Positions 23,339 to 36,850 of a stretch of DNA of 64,000 nt are shown in pieces (within the stretch, counting starts at the first letter, position 1; the number at the start of each line of letters is the position of its first letter). The stretch is from Gigaspora margarita. Taxonomy: Eukaryota > Glomeromycota > Glomeromycetes > Diversisporales > Gigasporaceae. The stretch is from assembly GCA_009809945.1 (NCBI GenBank), contig WTPW01001085.1, forward strand, positions 99,410 through 163,409, read 5' to 3'. The translations under genes were made by a program, and so were the position numbers. The notes beneath the pieces were generated by a model. The model was not told the DNA's origin. It was given only the letters and a program-made list of their open reading frames with translations, and searched no databases.

Positions 23339-26300
23339 GTTAATTATCAACATTAATGTTTCATTATATGTTTAGAAGCATCATTTTTAATCATATTTTA
23401 TGCACACTTTATGTATTTAGATATTAAACAAAATAAAATACTCTGAAATATTTGGTGCCCTATAATATAGATTAGTCTTTACATTGTTTATGCAATTTTT
23501 TCTATTTGATCTTATTCAATATATATATATATATGGAGATGTATAAATACGTTGTAGGTGGAATGGAATTTAAGTGGATTTGGAATTTCCTGTCAAATTA
23601 AACCCCAAAATGAAGTTTTATATATAAATTCTGAATAAACTTAAATTCCGTTTCCACTTACATATAAAGGTATAATATAATACTAGGCTATTATACATAA
23701 ATTCCGTATCAACTTAAATTCTGTTTACACTTACAACAGATATATGTAAAGATATAAGATTACCAGTTTATTAAGTAAATTACTATAAATTACAACAAGT
23801 TGCGAAGTTACTGTACATATCAAACAGTTGGACCGTTTGTTCAACTGAACTTATAAGATAGAACATTGACTTATAGGTCCTACCCAATCGGAATTTATAA
23901 ACCTCAATTACTGGACTTATAAAAATAATTATAATGCATTGAAGAAATTCTGGTTTAAAAACTATTGATTATTAAACAGTTGCGAGACAATGATTTTCTT
24001 TTCTAGTTTTAATATATTGCATGAAAACGAATGCTTTTAGTTAGGGGTTATTAAATTTATTGCTCCATAAAAACTTGTAATATATCTGACTTTAAGTCGT
24101 GCCGATACAGGTGCTTAAATAAAAGAAATAACATATGTTTAAGGGTATCCTCAAGCATCTCGATCAATTGATTTAATAATGATCGTGATGACGCTCAAGC
24201 ATCGGTATTATTTAAAGAAGTATAGTCGGAAAAATAAAAGTAGTTGCGTATGATATTGAAAATAAAAAATTGTATGATATACGTAATATGTATGATAATA
24301 AACATTTCAATAATTAGTTATTAGATATTAAAGCAATTACAATAAGTTTTTTTTTTTTGCAAATAGTTTAACAAAGCAAATTTCAAAGCAATTATGTAAG
24401 AAATTTATTTTTTCAAATTAACTAGCAAAGTAAAAAAAGCATATTAACGTTCTAAACCATGTTCACGTTCTTTAACTAAATAGAAATGCGCAATTCTCAA
24501 TTTTCCTTTCTTTGGGTTGTAATAATCATTCTTCACAAGTTAACTTTTCTATTAGTGATATTTAAAATCTATTTTAAAATGATCTAAATTAAATTACATT
24601 ACTTACATCTTCGGATGCTGACAATGGCCTTTTAACGTTAAATACAACAGCGATGCCAATTCTTTTTTAAAATAAATGATCGCATTTTATCATTGTATCA
24701 TATATTATTACTGAGTCATTTTCAATATGAACTTCATTTTATAAAGTGAAAACCTATTGCAATGAATGATATTTAAGTTCTGATTCAATATTATTATATA
24801 TAATTAATTAAATGTCGGTTTCATATTTCTCATTATTAAACAGTTTCAAATTCTTTTTTTGTAGAGTTTCTACACCATTGATAATTTGAAATCAACGATC
24901 CATTGTTTATATTTGTTGAACCATTATAAATGAAATTTATTATATTATTCGTAATCACAAATTAAAAATTAATTGTTTATTATTAAATCGTTTGATTTGC
25001 TATGCCGAAGTACTTAATTTAAAATTAATATTGATAGATACTCATCTGATTATCTATCGTTATCATACATATGAGTATAATAATAAAAGCTCATCATGCG
25101 CAACTTCTTTGGTAGTTCCGACTATACTTATTTAGGTAGGACTCCTCAAGCATCACAACAATGACGATATTAACAGAATTAAATGCTTGAGTATACTCTT
25201 TTTCTTTTGTTTGTGATCTTCACTATACCACCCAAAACAACTAAAAAAATCAAATAAAAAAATTCTATTCAACTAACTGCCGAAGTTTCAACTTTAGTTT
25301 CATCGGCTTCTCCTTTTAATGATTATACCAATTTAAATTTTTTGTTACAACAATAACAGAATCAATTTATCTAACCATTAACAAAAATTGCTTTGCAGCA
25401 ACAAGAAGTAAAATTTTTTTATGATATAATTAATATTATTATTATTTTAAAAGATGTGTAATATTTATTATGATTATTTGTTTTAAAGCTTCGAGCATTA
25501 ACAATATATGGTTACTTTTTTGGATTGGATAGAAACTTGGTGAGAATTTATTGTTTATTATTATGTTTGGATATAAAGTAATGCTTGAGCGACCTTTATC
25601 AATGACAAATTTTTGACGAAAATAGGTGGTTTATATCTCACTGAATTTCTCATCGCAGTGGTAACTCACTTGATTCATTTATTCGATTTCCGATCCATTG
25701 AGTGAGGTGGAAATTCAAAAGTTAGTGACGAGAAAGTTGTGCATTAGTAATCAACATCACATTTTGGAAAGGCGATTAGACATGTTCCTAATTTCAAACA
25801 TACATAACGTTAACAGGGAATAATCTATTTGGCTAGCATCTTATTAAATTTTTAATTCCCGACAATTAATAGTCTTCTAATGATATTCGTTAACCTAGCT
25901 TACTATTGCAAAAGAAACAACGACATGATAATCACTAAATAAAAATTATATCCATAAGTACAACGATTTCAGCATGCCATTTGGTCAAGATTTCAGTTAT
26001 GTATTATTTTCTTTTGCTTATCATTCATTCACTTAATTTCTCTTACAATCTCGTCATTGTTCACTTAATGCTGCAAGCTCCCCCTTGAATAGCAGGTTTT
26101 GACAATAAAAAGCATTTCTAATTAAAATCGCTGAACTTAACGTGAACTGTGATTGCCAAGTTAATGACTTGATTTTGATCAGTAGTTATCTTTTGAACTT
26201 CATTCATCACGAATTTAAGTAAATCAAGTGATCTCTAGATATTATATAAATCCTTTATTGCACAAATCGTTTGTTTATTAAAATAACATATATTAACTGG

Positions 26301-26460
26301 CCTCACCTATTTCTGTTATTTTAATATCTTTCATTAAGGTAACAATTAGTGTTTTTTTTTATTAAAATAACATATATTAACTGGCCTCACCTATTTCTGT
26401 TATTTGGATATCTTTCATTAAAGGTAACAATTGGTTTTTTTATTGTTCTTGTCTCTTCAG
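23339..26460. other. 3' flank of GTPase copy B
   Basis: Collinear with 50631-53640 in unit C; homology stops near 26460. It includes a CTCAAGCAT-ended element and a candidate poly(A) signal, AATAAA, at 23432-23437. A short local duplication (about 26275-26345 and 26350-26430) repeats the segment around ACTGGCCTCACCTATTTCTG. No gene. Confidence 0.65.
24143..25198. mobile_element. Element with CTCAAGCAT inverted ends, B copy
   Basis: About 85-bp imperfect inverted ends starting GGGTATCCTCAAGCAT and GAGTATACTCAAGCAT (inverse of right end), each with a second AAGCAT motif and ending near AAGTATAGTCGG. Present in C (51332-52479), missing from A. No clear TSD, no ORF. Confidence 0.55.
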
Positions 26461-26594
26461 TTATTGGATGTGAAGCAGACAATAACAGAATTATTTGCCA
26501 AATGATTGTCTTTTTTCTTTCTTTTGTTAATACTAGGTTATGATCCAACTCATCTAAATTCTACTATTTCTAGTTTTGATTGCTTTAGTTTTGA

Positions 26595-26760
26595 CTTGAC
26601 TGAAAATTACTTGTCTAAAAACTATCTATCTAAAAAACTATTAGTCAAAAAAAAAAACTATCCATCTAAAAAAAACTACTTATTTAAAAAAATTACTTAG
26701 CTTAAAAAACTAATATTTAAAAAATTACTTATCTAAAAAACTAGCTTTGTCAAGTAGTTT
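26595..26760. repeat. Minisatellite, unit about AAAAAACTACTTATCT
   Basis: About nine degenerate tandem units, period 15-19 bp, at the edge where unit B homology ends. The ORF through it is a repeat artefact. Confidence 0.7.
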
Positions 26761-27215
26761 TTTTTCAACCTGTTTAAATTCTAATATTACTTATTCGAAC
26801 ACACTAATTTAGCTCATAACTACTAAACACTTTATGGTTATCTGCAACTTTGTTTAACATCTAACAATTTATAATTGTTAAGAGGTTTAGTAAGTTGAAC
26901 TTTATAAAAAAAGTTTTTAAAGTGAAATAAGACAAATATTATATACATAAAAAACCTAATTTGTATGTATGATTCTTCTCAGTTTTATTATTTTTTTCTA
27001 CTTTAAACTTAGAAAATCAAAGAGTGATTATAAAAAATAAACTGCTATTACCTTGTATACAAATATATTGCTGTTTATAAAACCTCTAAAAGGTTATTTG
27101 AAGAGGTTTACTATTGCAATTTACTATGAAAAATGGGTTGTTCATATTAATATTGATCACTAAAATTTCATAGTAAAAATTTATATCTGAGTTTTGCATG
27201 ACAAATTGTATGACT

Positions 27216-29370
27216 GCTTTATATTCACTCATAAAGTATTCATAATTTTTTTATTACTCTGTTTGATACAGGTATTTTAGAATGTTATTATTTTGCTATA
27301 ACTACTGAACCCTTTCCTTATAATAAGGCAGGATTGGGAATAACATCATTACATAATCTTTTCTATCATGTTTGGAGCTAGTTAATCTATAAATACAGGT
27401 AGTATTTTGTACTGCTATAAAATTTTATAATTTATATATATGTTCATAAATAATTCAAGTTGATGTAAGTTAACAGATCGAAAAGATGGCTAAGCAAAAA
27501 ATTCCAGAAACAATTCAGATAGACCAGAATATAGCTATCAATCCTAATCAGGAATACTATTACCATAAGTGATACTATAGAGAAATTGGATAAGTAGAAT
27601 TAAATTAGCTACCTAATTTAGAATCTTAATGAAATAATACTAATGTCTTTGTTATTAGAAGCAGGTATTAAGAGGTGTATACAAAGGCCTGTTTTATACA
27701 GTGTAGAGACCAACAGCTAATGCTATATATTATGAATTCAACTAATAATGCACATTATAATTGCTATTTTCTAGAAGCATATTCTGTTTTAGTTTATCAA
27801 TTATGCTAAAGTATGCTACTCATTCTCAATAATAAAATTTAATGTCTAGTACTACTATTAGATACATCCAAATAATAAATTATTATATATTTGCAATGCT
27901 TTTTATATTTCTACATGTTTATGACATATGTACATTGTGAAAAAGTAAATTGTGGCTGAACCAAAATTTCATATTTGATAGATCAAGATGTCTAAAAATA
28001 GATTTACTAGATATATTATATCTGTTATATATAACAGATATGTTCAAAATGCTATATTGGTCATTTAAAGTTAATTTTTCAGTTAACATTACTTTTTAGA
28101 ACTCTTAGAAAAGGGTGGGGCAAATAAAATGAATATATAAAATTAACTATTAGTAAATCTATTATAATAAATTAACTTCAAGTAAATTTAGTCTAGAGAT
28201 TTGCTAATTTGGTCAAATAAATTTGATTTAGTAGTTAATATTATATTTCTCTTATAAAAGAACAGCACAAAAATAAATAAATAAATAATTAATTAATTAT
28301 ATAATGCATTTATCTGAAAAAAGAACTTTGTATATACAATTTTTACAACCAAAATTCTCATAATTTAGTAATTAGATCTACATTATTTTAAAGTGATTAC
28401 AGATCAGAATTTGGGTTTATTAATTCCCCAAATTCCTATTTGCTAAATACAAATTTTGTCACTTATTGAATGAGATAAATCACTAATCAGATGGCTTAAA
28501 ATTAATATAAATAAGTATCAATTAGAATAATTGGTTTGTATTTGTTATTTTTGTAAAAGTTAAATATTTCTTCTTACCTATTAATACTAGTTCTTTAGCT
28601 TTTTACAACTGTATAAAAACACTTTAGAAGTTCTTTTTTTTAGCATTTTCTTGAATCTTTTTATTGCAAACTAATATGAGAGTACAGCCAAGTAAGAACT
28701 AAAATTTGCTTTATTGTTATTATTTATTTTTTCTTATTGTTTTAAATTATTTTTTATTTTTTTTAATTTTATTTTTTAAATTATTTTATTTTATTTTAAA
28801 TTATTTATTTATTTTAAAATTATTTTATTTTATTTAAATTACTTTTTTATTTTATATTATTATTTTAATTTATATTTGTTGTATAACTAAAAATAGTGCA
28901 TATAGTGTTATTTCAAATTTTAGTCTTAATTCAGCTTAATTTAGACCAAAATTCAAAACCACAACTCTATTGTGTTATTATATAGTTATATAGTATTTTA
29001 TTATTTTTAATTTTAACTTTTTTAAAAGTTCATTTTATTAGGGGATATCAAGGAGGAAAAGAGAAGGGTGATGTTAACTGAAAAATTAACTTAAAAGGCT
29101 ATATGTTAGATATAACATATTGAACAAATCTAATCAAAGAATGCAAAGCAAATTAGTATAGAGAAAAAAATGTATATTAGGACCCACTGCTTTGTTAAAT
29201 AAAATTTGAAATTATTAGTTCTATAATAAATTAATAATAGATTAAACCATTGATCACACTATTTATTGAACAATTGTATTCTTGTGATTCATATTATTCT
29301 GTAACTACATGATATATCATAAACATTATTGAATCTATAGACAGTACAAATATATATGACAATGTGACCA
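27216..29370. other. CpG-poor duplicate of 7380-9530
   Basis: Collinear, same orientation. It lacks the GGCC MITE and the TAAAGATG element found in the 7-9-kb copy and has about 0.9 kb of extra AT-rich DNA at about 28320-29210. No gene. Useful as the empty-site reference. Confidence 0.65.
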
Positions 29371-29887
29371 TTGGTTGGAAGAGCAAGAATGGATATAAAA
29401 TCCAATTTAGCTCTAATAATTCATTTGGATTCAAATCTATAACAATCATACATGGGTTTATGATATTATAAGAATTAATTTATCAGAATCAGAGGTTATT
29501 ACTTAATCAGATCAATATATATAATTGATTTAAATAAAACATATATTAGATATAGAACCAAATGTTGTCTATAACAAAGATGATTTTGTTATATTTAGTA
29601 GGTTGTGATATTGCAAGCTAATATTAAAAAACAATTAAAGTTAAGGTTGTGGTTCGAACTAGTATTAAGATTAGAGTTAGAAAGCATATTTATGTGCAAA
29701 ATTAAGTGCTAAAACCTTTAATTAGAAGCCCAGTACTGGTTTATTTAATGAAATTTCAAGATATTTAAAATATTTGATTTTTTTGTTAATTTTTCACAAT
29801 TTTTTTTCATTTTTGTTATACAAGATCATATGGTCTAATTGGTTATTCATATTAATCTGCAATATAGCAACCTGTGATATTTAACAA
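29371..29887. other. AT-rich intergenic DNA
   Basis: I see no gene, repeat end or other structure here. Confidence 0.5.
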
Positions 29888-30112
29888 TATTCAATAAAAA
29901 TTATAATAAAAACATATAAATTTACTATGAACTTTTAGCCAAAGATTATCTTTAGCTTTACTAATTAACTTAAAATTAAATTTAAAGTTATTATATATAG
30001 AACAAGAAAAAAGAAAAAAAATTGAGCTTAAAAACAAAGTCAAAATTTTGTTAATTTTGTATGATTTCAAATGTAACTTTGTCAAAATCAAATATTTACT
30101 AATTTTAAAATA
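29888..30112. repeat. Left arm of a distant inverted repeat
   Basis: About 220 bp inverse to 39636-39838 with many substitutions. Arms are about 9.5 kb apart. Confidence 0.65.
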
Positions 30113-30124
30113 CTAAATATATAT

Positions 30125-31020
30125 TGTAATAAAGCAATCCTTGGCCAAAGAACAACTATATTACTTGATTTAACATGTAAGAGGATAAGAAATAAATAGA
30201 TAAAAGAGAGCAGAAACAAAAAATAAAAGAAAAAGGAAATAATTGACTCAAAATAAAGTATACTTCAAAATAGAAAAATAAAAAAATAATAAATTGCAAA
30301 GTAAAACTTAAATAAAAGATAACAATCAAAAATATATCAAAGCATAACAAGAATATTCTAGAGAAAAAAAATATTCAAAATAAGAGAAACAAGACACAAT
30401 AACATCACAACAAAAGATAAAAGAGAAATACAACAAAAAGTGGATAAAATCTCAAGAAAACTTAAAAAGAAATATATAACGAAAGAGCCTTTATTGATGG
30501 ATAAAGAGTCAAAAGATAATACCAGTTTATTAAATATAAAATATCAAGTACAAGAATAATTTGTAGAGAAATAAAAAAATTAAGAACAAAATCTAAGAAA
30601 AGATGAATAGAACTTTAAAAAAAGAACAAAACTAAAAGAGGAATTGAACTTCAAGAAAAGAAAAGAAAAAAAAAAAAGAGGAATTGAGCCTGCTTTGTTT
30701 TGGGAAAAAAAGCAAGGTTTATATATCTTTTGAAAACTTTGAATAACAAGATAATGAGACAATAAGATAACAAGACAATGAGATAACAAGATAATGAGAT
30801 AATGAAATAATGAGATAATGAGATAATGAGACAATAAGATAATGAGTCATTATTATAATGAGTCAAATTATAGTCAAATTATCTTCTTTTGAATAGCAAA
30901 AAAAAGTTTTTTAATAAAAACAATATCAAAGAATTGATTGGTGTAATAAAATTTGTACTATACTTAATATCTATATAATATTTTTCTAATAATTCTATTT
31001 AAAAATATATAAAATTGTAC
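30125..31020. repeat. Duplicated block (pair at 35058-37380)
   Basis: Same order in both copies: TTGGCCAAAGAACAACTATA, purine-rich DNA, GAGGAATTGA(A/G)CCTGCTTTG, a GATAATGA array, then AATTGATTGGT. This copy lacks the two insertions found in the other. Minus-strand ORFs here are low-complexity artefacts. Confidence 0.7.
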
Positions 31021-31225
31021 TAATACAACACTATTTCCCTTTTCAAAATTTTGCTTTGCAAAATTTAAGAAGATAGTTAATAGTTTACAAAAATATTAAA
31101 TACTATGATAGTAAAAAAACAAAAATAAATAATAATAATAATAATAATAATAATAAACCAAAAAAAAACTTATAGCTAGATCATGTTACTGCAATGCACT
31201 AGGTATAATATTCAATCTCCAACTG

Positions 31226-31303
31226 GCAGGTGGCAGAAATTGAACTCACAACTATTACAGCAGTCACAAATCCTAACTACTGGACTATAAGGTGTGGCCA
31301 ACA
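31226..31303 (-). mobile_element. tRNA-like SINE head
   Basis: On the minus strand, an A-box-like TAGTCCAGTAGTTAGGA (31271-31287) precedes a B-box-like GAGTTCAATTTC (about 31236-31247) at about tRNA spacing. Stem pairing looks decayed, so a SINE or tRNA relic is more likely than a working tRNA. Confidence 0.45.
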
Positions 31304-31617
31304 ATAAAATTTTTTTATACAACCTTTTGTTTATCAGTTTTTTGCATAAAATTTTCCAATCAGATTATCTAATTTGTTAATATGATTGATCTTTCTATTT
31401 ATAGTATATCACATTGTATATACTTTTGCTTATATCCAACAATTTCCAAGATCATCTTAAATATCATTTTTACTACTTCAACAATAGAACTAATAATAAT
31501 AATAATAGCAATAATAATAATAAGGATAATAATAAAATGATAATAATAATGTTGATGAAAACAAAAGGTAAAAAAAATTAAAAATAAAAAATCAATAATT
31601 TAATAATAATAATATTA

Positions 31618-32766
31618 GGGAATTGGTATTTCCATACTCCTTTTTGGTATTGCCACACCCATGTAGATCATTTTAATTTTTTAAAAAAATTTTAACTTTG
31701 ATTGAAGATATCTTGGAATCCATCTGACCAAATTCGATCAATGTTTTTTTTATGAATTCAATAGTTTTTTACAATTAAAATAAAAAAAAGTTGATCGAAT
31801 TTGGTCAGGGGGTGCCAAGATATCTTTGATCAAAGTTTGTAAACAATTACTTTTACAGCTTATAATTGATAGACATTTAGAATTTTGCAAAATCTTTGAT
31901 CAAAGATATATTGAAATTCATCTGACCAGATTCAATCAAATTTTACTTTGAATTCTACAGCATTTTACAATTAAAATAAAAAAAAGTTGAACGAATTTGG
32001 TCAGATAAGTTCCAAGATATCTTTGATCAAAGTTTGTAAACAATTATTGCCGCAGCTTATATTTGATAGGCATTTAGAATTTTACAAAATCTTTGATCAA
32101 ATATATCTTGGAACCTACCTGACCAAATTTGATCAACTTTTTTTCTTTGCATTCTACAGCCTTTTACAATTAAAAAAAAGTTGATTAAATTTGGTCAGGT
32201 GGGTGCCAAGATATCTTTGATCAAAGTTTGTAAACAATTATTACCGCAGCTTATATTTGATAGACATTTAGAATTTTACAAACTTTAATCAAAGATATCT
32301 TGGGATCCACCTGACCAAATTTAATCAATTTTTTTTTTAAATTCTACAGATTTTATAATTAAAATAAAAAAAAGTTAATCGAATTTGGCCAGGTGGGTGA
32401 CATGATATCTTCGATCAAACTTTGAAACCAATTTTTGCTAGCACGATGTTCTTGCAAAGAGCATCTGCCAGTTCAACGAATTTATTTTTTTTAAAAAAAT
32501 TAACTTTTTCATTGCATCTTATATTTAATAAATGTTTAGAATTTTATAAAACTTTGATTGAAGATTTCTTGGCACCCACTTGACCAAATTCAATCAACTT
32601 TATTTTAATTATAAAAAGATATTGAATTCAAAGAAAAAAATATTGATCGAATTTGGTGAGATGGGTTCCAAGATATCTTGATCAAAGTTAATAATTTTTT
32701 TAAAAAATTAAAATGATCTACATAGGTGTGGCAATACCAAAAAGGGGTGTGGAAATACCAATTTCC
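31618..32766. mobile_element. Foldback element of tandem hairpins, 1149 bp
   Basis: Inverted ends GG(G/A)AATTGGTATTTCC extend about 100 bp, flanked by TAATATTA (31610-31617 and 32767-32774). Inside are five hairpin units: GATATCTTGG plus CTGACCAAATTCGATCAA on one side and the inverse on the other. Units begin near 31707, 31905, 32100, 32295 and 32560, so most are spaced about 195 bp. No ORF. Confidence 0.85.
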
Positions 32767-33190
32767 TAATATTAAGAATATTTAAATAATTATAGAATTA
32801 AAAAAAAGTTGGAAGATTCACATAACCTAATGCAGGAAGAGAAAAAAGATGAAAATAAAGAAGAGAAAGAAAATATAGATAAAAAAAGAGAAGAAGTTGT
32901 TGAGAAAAATGATGAAAATGAAATATTTGTCAGATAATAATTATTTTTTTTGTATATTCTATTGTTTAAAATATAAAAAATAATTTTTTTAAATAAAAAG
33001 TAGAATTTGACAATAAAAGTATTTGATCAAAAATAAATTGGAAGTGCAAATTAATTAATGAAAAGTATAAAGCAAAAATTTTAAAAGTATATTGAAGAAA
33101 AAAATTATTTGTAAATAGCAATTGAGATAATTGATTAAAAAAATACCCAAAAAAGAAAATAATAATAAAAAATAAAATATTAATACTTAA

Positions 33191-33540
33191 GGGTAGGGTA
33201 AATGTAGATCATTTCTTATATAAGTAGATTAACCAAAAAAATATTATACAAAAATCGAACACATGTTACATATAAAAGTTTTTAAAAATATAATCAATTT
33301 TTATAAAAGGTTTGGGTAGATATATTAGACCCTCTAATTATAATTATAATAATTTGAACCCCTGTATTATTTTAAAAAAACATACTTGCATATATTATTA
33401 ATTCTTCCTAGATTGATCGAAATTTGCCTAGGTTATACAATATAAATATCATATTATCATTACCTGATTTCAATTGAATGTTATTGTAAAAAAATTAGTA
33501 ATATGATCACTAGTAAAAATGACCGATGTTCACCCTACCC
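33191..33540. mobile_element. piggyBac-like MITE, 350 bp
   Basis: TTAA on both sides (33187-33190 and 33541-33544). Inverted ends GGGTAGGGTAAATGTAGATC and inverse GGGTAGGGTGAACATCGGTC. Relative at 41201-41567. Confidence 0.75.
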
Positions 33541-33544
33541 TTAA

Positions 33545-35057
33545 TTAGAGTACTAATAAATAAATCATATAATAAATAAGTAAAACAATTTAAATAAAAG
33601 TAGTTAATCAAGAATATAATAATAAATTAAAAGAAATAAATAATCTATATCCAGCATTAATCACAAAGCTTTATCAAGTCTCAATTTACAAAGAATTGAA
33701 AAAATAATAATAAAAATAAATATTCAAGGTTCTACTTAATTTAAAATTTGATATAAAAAAAATAATAGATAATGATGAAATTAAAAAATATTTTAAAATC
33801 TAAGCACTTCTAGCCTTAATTCTTATAGAATTAGAAAAATAGAAAAAAACCAAAAAAAAATTCAAAGTTTCTACTTAATTCAAAAATAAAATATGCAAAT
33901 TATAAAATAAAATTAGAAAATCAAAAAAATTCTTTAACATTTAATGTTATTCAAATATGAATAAAAAAATTGTAAATAGAACTAAGGTTCTCTAAATAAA
34001 AAAAATAAAAATAAAAATTATATAAATTTTCATTAATTCTAACCATTAAATCAAAAAAAAATCAAAATACAAAATCAAATTTTAATTCAAAAAAAAATTT
34101 TTTATAAAAAAAAATTATATTATTGTTGAAATGGGTTGTTAAGATTATATTCAAAAGAATTTTTATGATTCCTAGAATTCTAACAACTTGTATATAATAC
34201 TACAAGAAATTGACATATCCAAGATAATTTAATTTGTTGTTCTTGTTGTTTTAAAAATCTTATTAATTTCCTTTGTTTTCAAAAATATAGTCTTTAGAAT
34301 TTTTGCTATTAGAGAAAAGAAGTTTCATGTTATTAATATTTTTTTAAAAAAATTTAGTTTATAATTAAGAAAAAAATTTAATATAGTTGAACTTTCCAAA
34401 ACTGGTACACATGGTGAACAAGTTTTATATCAGTATTCAGAGGTTATCAGATTTGAAATCATTATAAACTATATAGATTCATATAACAAAAATGGACTTG
34501 GTGGATTAATTTTTTATCAGATATGACAGGTTATCAGTTTTGACAGATCAGTTTTGGGAGGTTCAAGAGTATATTTATTAATAAGAGTAAAATTTAATAA
34601 AAAAAATTTAAGAAATATTAATAATACTAGCAAGAACCAAGAAAATAACAAAAAATTATTTAAGGTATATAAATAAAGTAGTATTTTTTAGTATGTAGTA
34701 AATAAGAGGGATTGAAATAAATAAAAATTAATTTTGTATAGTATTACTAATTTATACTAAAATCTAGTTAGTATGAGTATTCTGGTTTGTATAACAATAA
34801 AATTGATGTATGTGTAAACCAAAAGAGATTTTGTGTTATAACAACATGGAGGGTGAAGAAAGTTTTTGCAAATAGAGCAGTTTTGTTAGTTATGTTAATA
34901 AAAAAAAAGAAGAAAAGAGAAAGAAAAAAGAAAAAAGAAACAAGATAGAAATAAAAAATAAAGAAACAAAAGAAAGTTGCAACCAAAATATTCAAATAAA
35001 ACTAAACTAATATAACAAGACACAAAAACTTTAGGTTCTGTTATTATTGCAAAACTG
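33545..35057. other. AT-rich intergenic DNA, no gene
   Basis: Long A- and T-runs and purine tracts. Predicted frames are low-complexity. Nothing else seen. Confidence 0.6.
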
Positions 35058-35310
35058 TAATATTGCAATTCTTGGCCAAAAAACAACTATATTACTTGAC
35101 TTAACATGTAAAAGAATAAAAAATGTGTAGATAAAAGAGAATAGAAACTAAGAAATAAAAGAAAAAGAAAATAATTAACTCAAAATAAAGTATACTTCAA
35201 AATAAAAAGATAAGAAAATAATAAATTGCAAAATAAAACTAAAAATAAAAGATAACAATTAAAAATATATCAAAGACACTAAAAGAGATATTTTAGAAAA
35301 AGAAAATATA

Positions 35311-36415
35311 GGGATGTGACAACATAGTGTAGTTGGTTTGTTGTTACCCCCAAGCCTATATAATGAGATACTCCGAGTTCAATTCCCATAGGGAAAAGGC
35401 TCACCTTTAGCATTACACTATCTGCATTACAGTATGACTGCATCCTGTGATATAAAGTTGGGTTAGTAGATCTGTAACCTGAGTTATACTAATTATCAGG
35501 AGCTAACTAACTTGTGTGACATTATATGAGAGAAAAGAAAGTGACTGGGTAACTGGAAGCAAACTGACTTGGATATTATTACATGAGAGAAAAGAAGGCA
35601 CAAAAATTCTGGGGACAAGTAGTATAAAAAAAGAAAATGGGCTTGGCAAGACCCAAGTAAAGAGGTAGCAGAACTTTTGATGGTACTACAGGAACTGCAT
35701 GGTGACTGACTGGAATACTGAATAAGCAAGAGCCTCTATAGCAAAAGGGAGCATACCAACCTGACCACCGGAGTCACACTGGAGAAAAAGAACCCATGAT
35801 ATAGAAGTAAGTACCAAGAAAAGGGAAACCATAAAGGCATCCTAAAGCAAGCTAACTAATCCTTCTAGGCTAACTGGATTTGCAGTTTTGAATTCTGGGA
35901 AAAAGGATCCTGGTAAGGGAATGGCAGTGCTAGGGTTTGGTGAACTTCACAAGGGCAAAAATAGGTAATTGTAGCAGTTTAAGAATAATCTCTAACTGCA
36001 AGGGGTTTGCCTCAGTAGATATATAAGTTACTAAAAAAAGTGTAGGTAATGCTAGTACTGGGAATAGTGTTGCTCTACCAAGTTTCTTGCTGAGGATCAC
36101 AGGACCAGGAATACCTAGCTGGGTTCTAAGGTTATGGAGCAAGAATCTGAAACTTGTGTTCTGGTGATACAAGATAGGTTGGCAGGAGAAACAGGAACTA
36201 GAGAATTTAATTAGACAATGCCAGTATGTAGATTGCAGGTATAACAGCTAGTGTAGAACCTTTGGGTGGCTACTTAAATAGATAACCAAAAGTTGCAGAA
36301 GAGGCTAGTTGTATTCTTATCTATGTAACAAATGCTAGTAATTCCCATATAGATTGCTAACAGCCCTAATATCTTGAATAAAATTCCTAAGTCCCAAGGC
36401 GGGCACTTTGAAACC
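35311..36415 (+). mobile_element. tRNA-headed retroposon with A-rich tail
   Basis: Inserted relative to the 30.36-kb paralogue. Begins with an A-box-like TAGTTGGTTTGT (about 35330) and a B-box-like GAGTTCAATTCCC (35375-35387); ends ...GGGCACTTTGAAACC then an A-rich tail (36416-36435). Its 3' half is shared with 38200-38625. A SINE with a LINE-like 3' body is the likely nature. Confidence 0.55.
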
Positions 36416-36850
36416 AAAAAAAAAATAAAAAAAATTCAAAATAAGAGAAACAAAATAAAACACAAACTAAAGAAAACAATAAAATTATAACAAAAATAAA
36501 AGAAAATACAACAAAAAGTAAATATAATCTCAAGAAAACTTAAAAAGAAATATACAAAGAAAGAGCTTTTATGTGATGGATAAAGAGTCAAAAAATAATA
36601 CCAGTTTATTAAATATAAAATATCAAGTACAAGAATAATTTGTAAAAAAATAAAAAAATAAAGAACAAATCTAAGAAAAAGAAATAAGAAAAAAACAGAA
36701 ATAAAAGAGGAATTGGACTTTTAAGAAAAGAAGAGAAAGAATGAAAAGAGGAATTGAACCTGCTTTGTTTCGAAAAAAAGGCAGGGTTTATATCTTTTAA
36801 AAACAAGATAATAAGATAATGAGATAATGAGATAATGAGATAAGATAATG

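Noticed and set aside
30580-30866. Repetitive SHYLIIS-type frames
   Set aside because: Translation of the GATAATGA simple repeat.
31226-31303. Functional tRNA gene
   Set aside because: Box motifs present but stems do not pair well and the anticodon arm is unclear; a SINE relic fits better.
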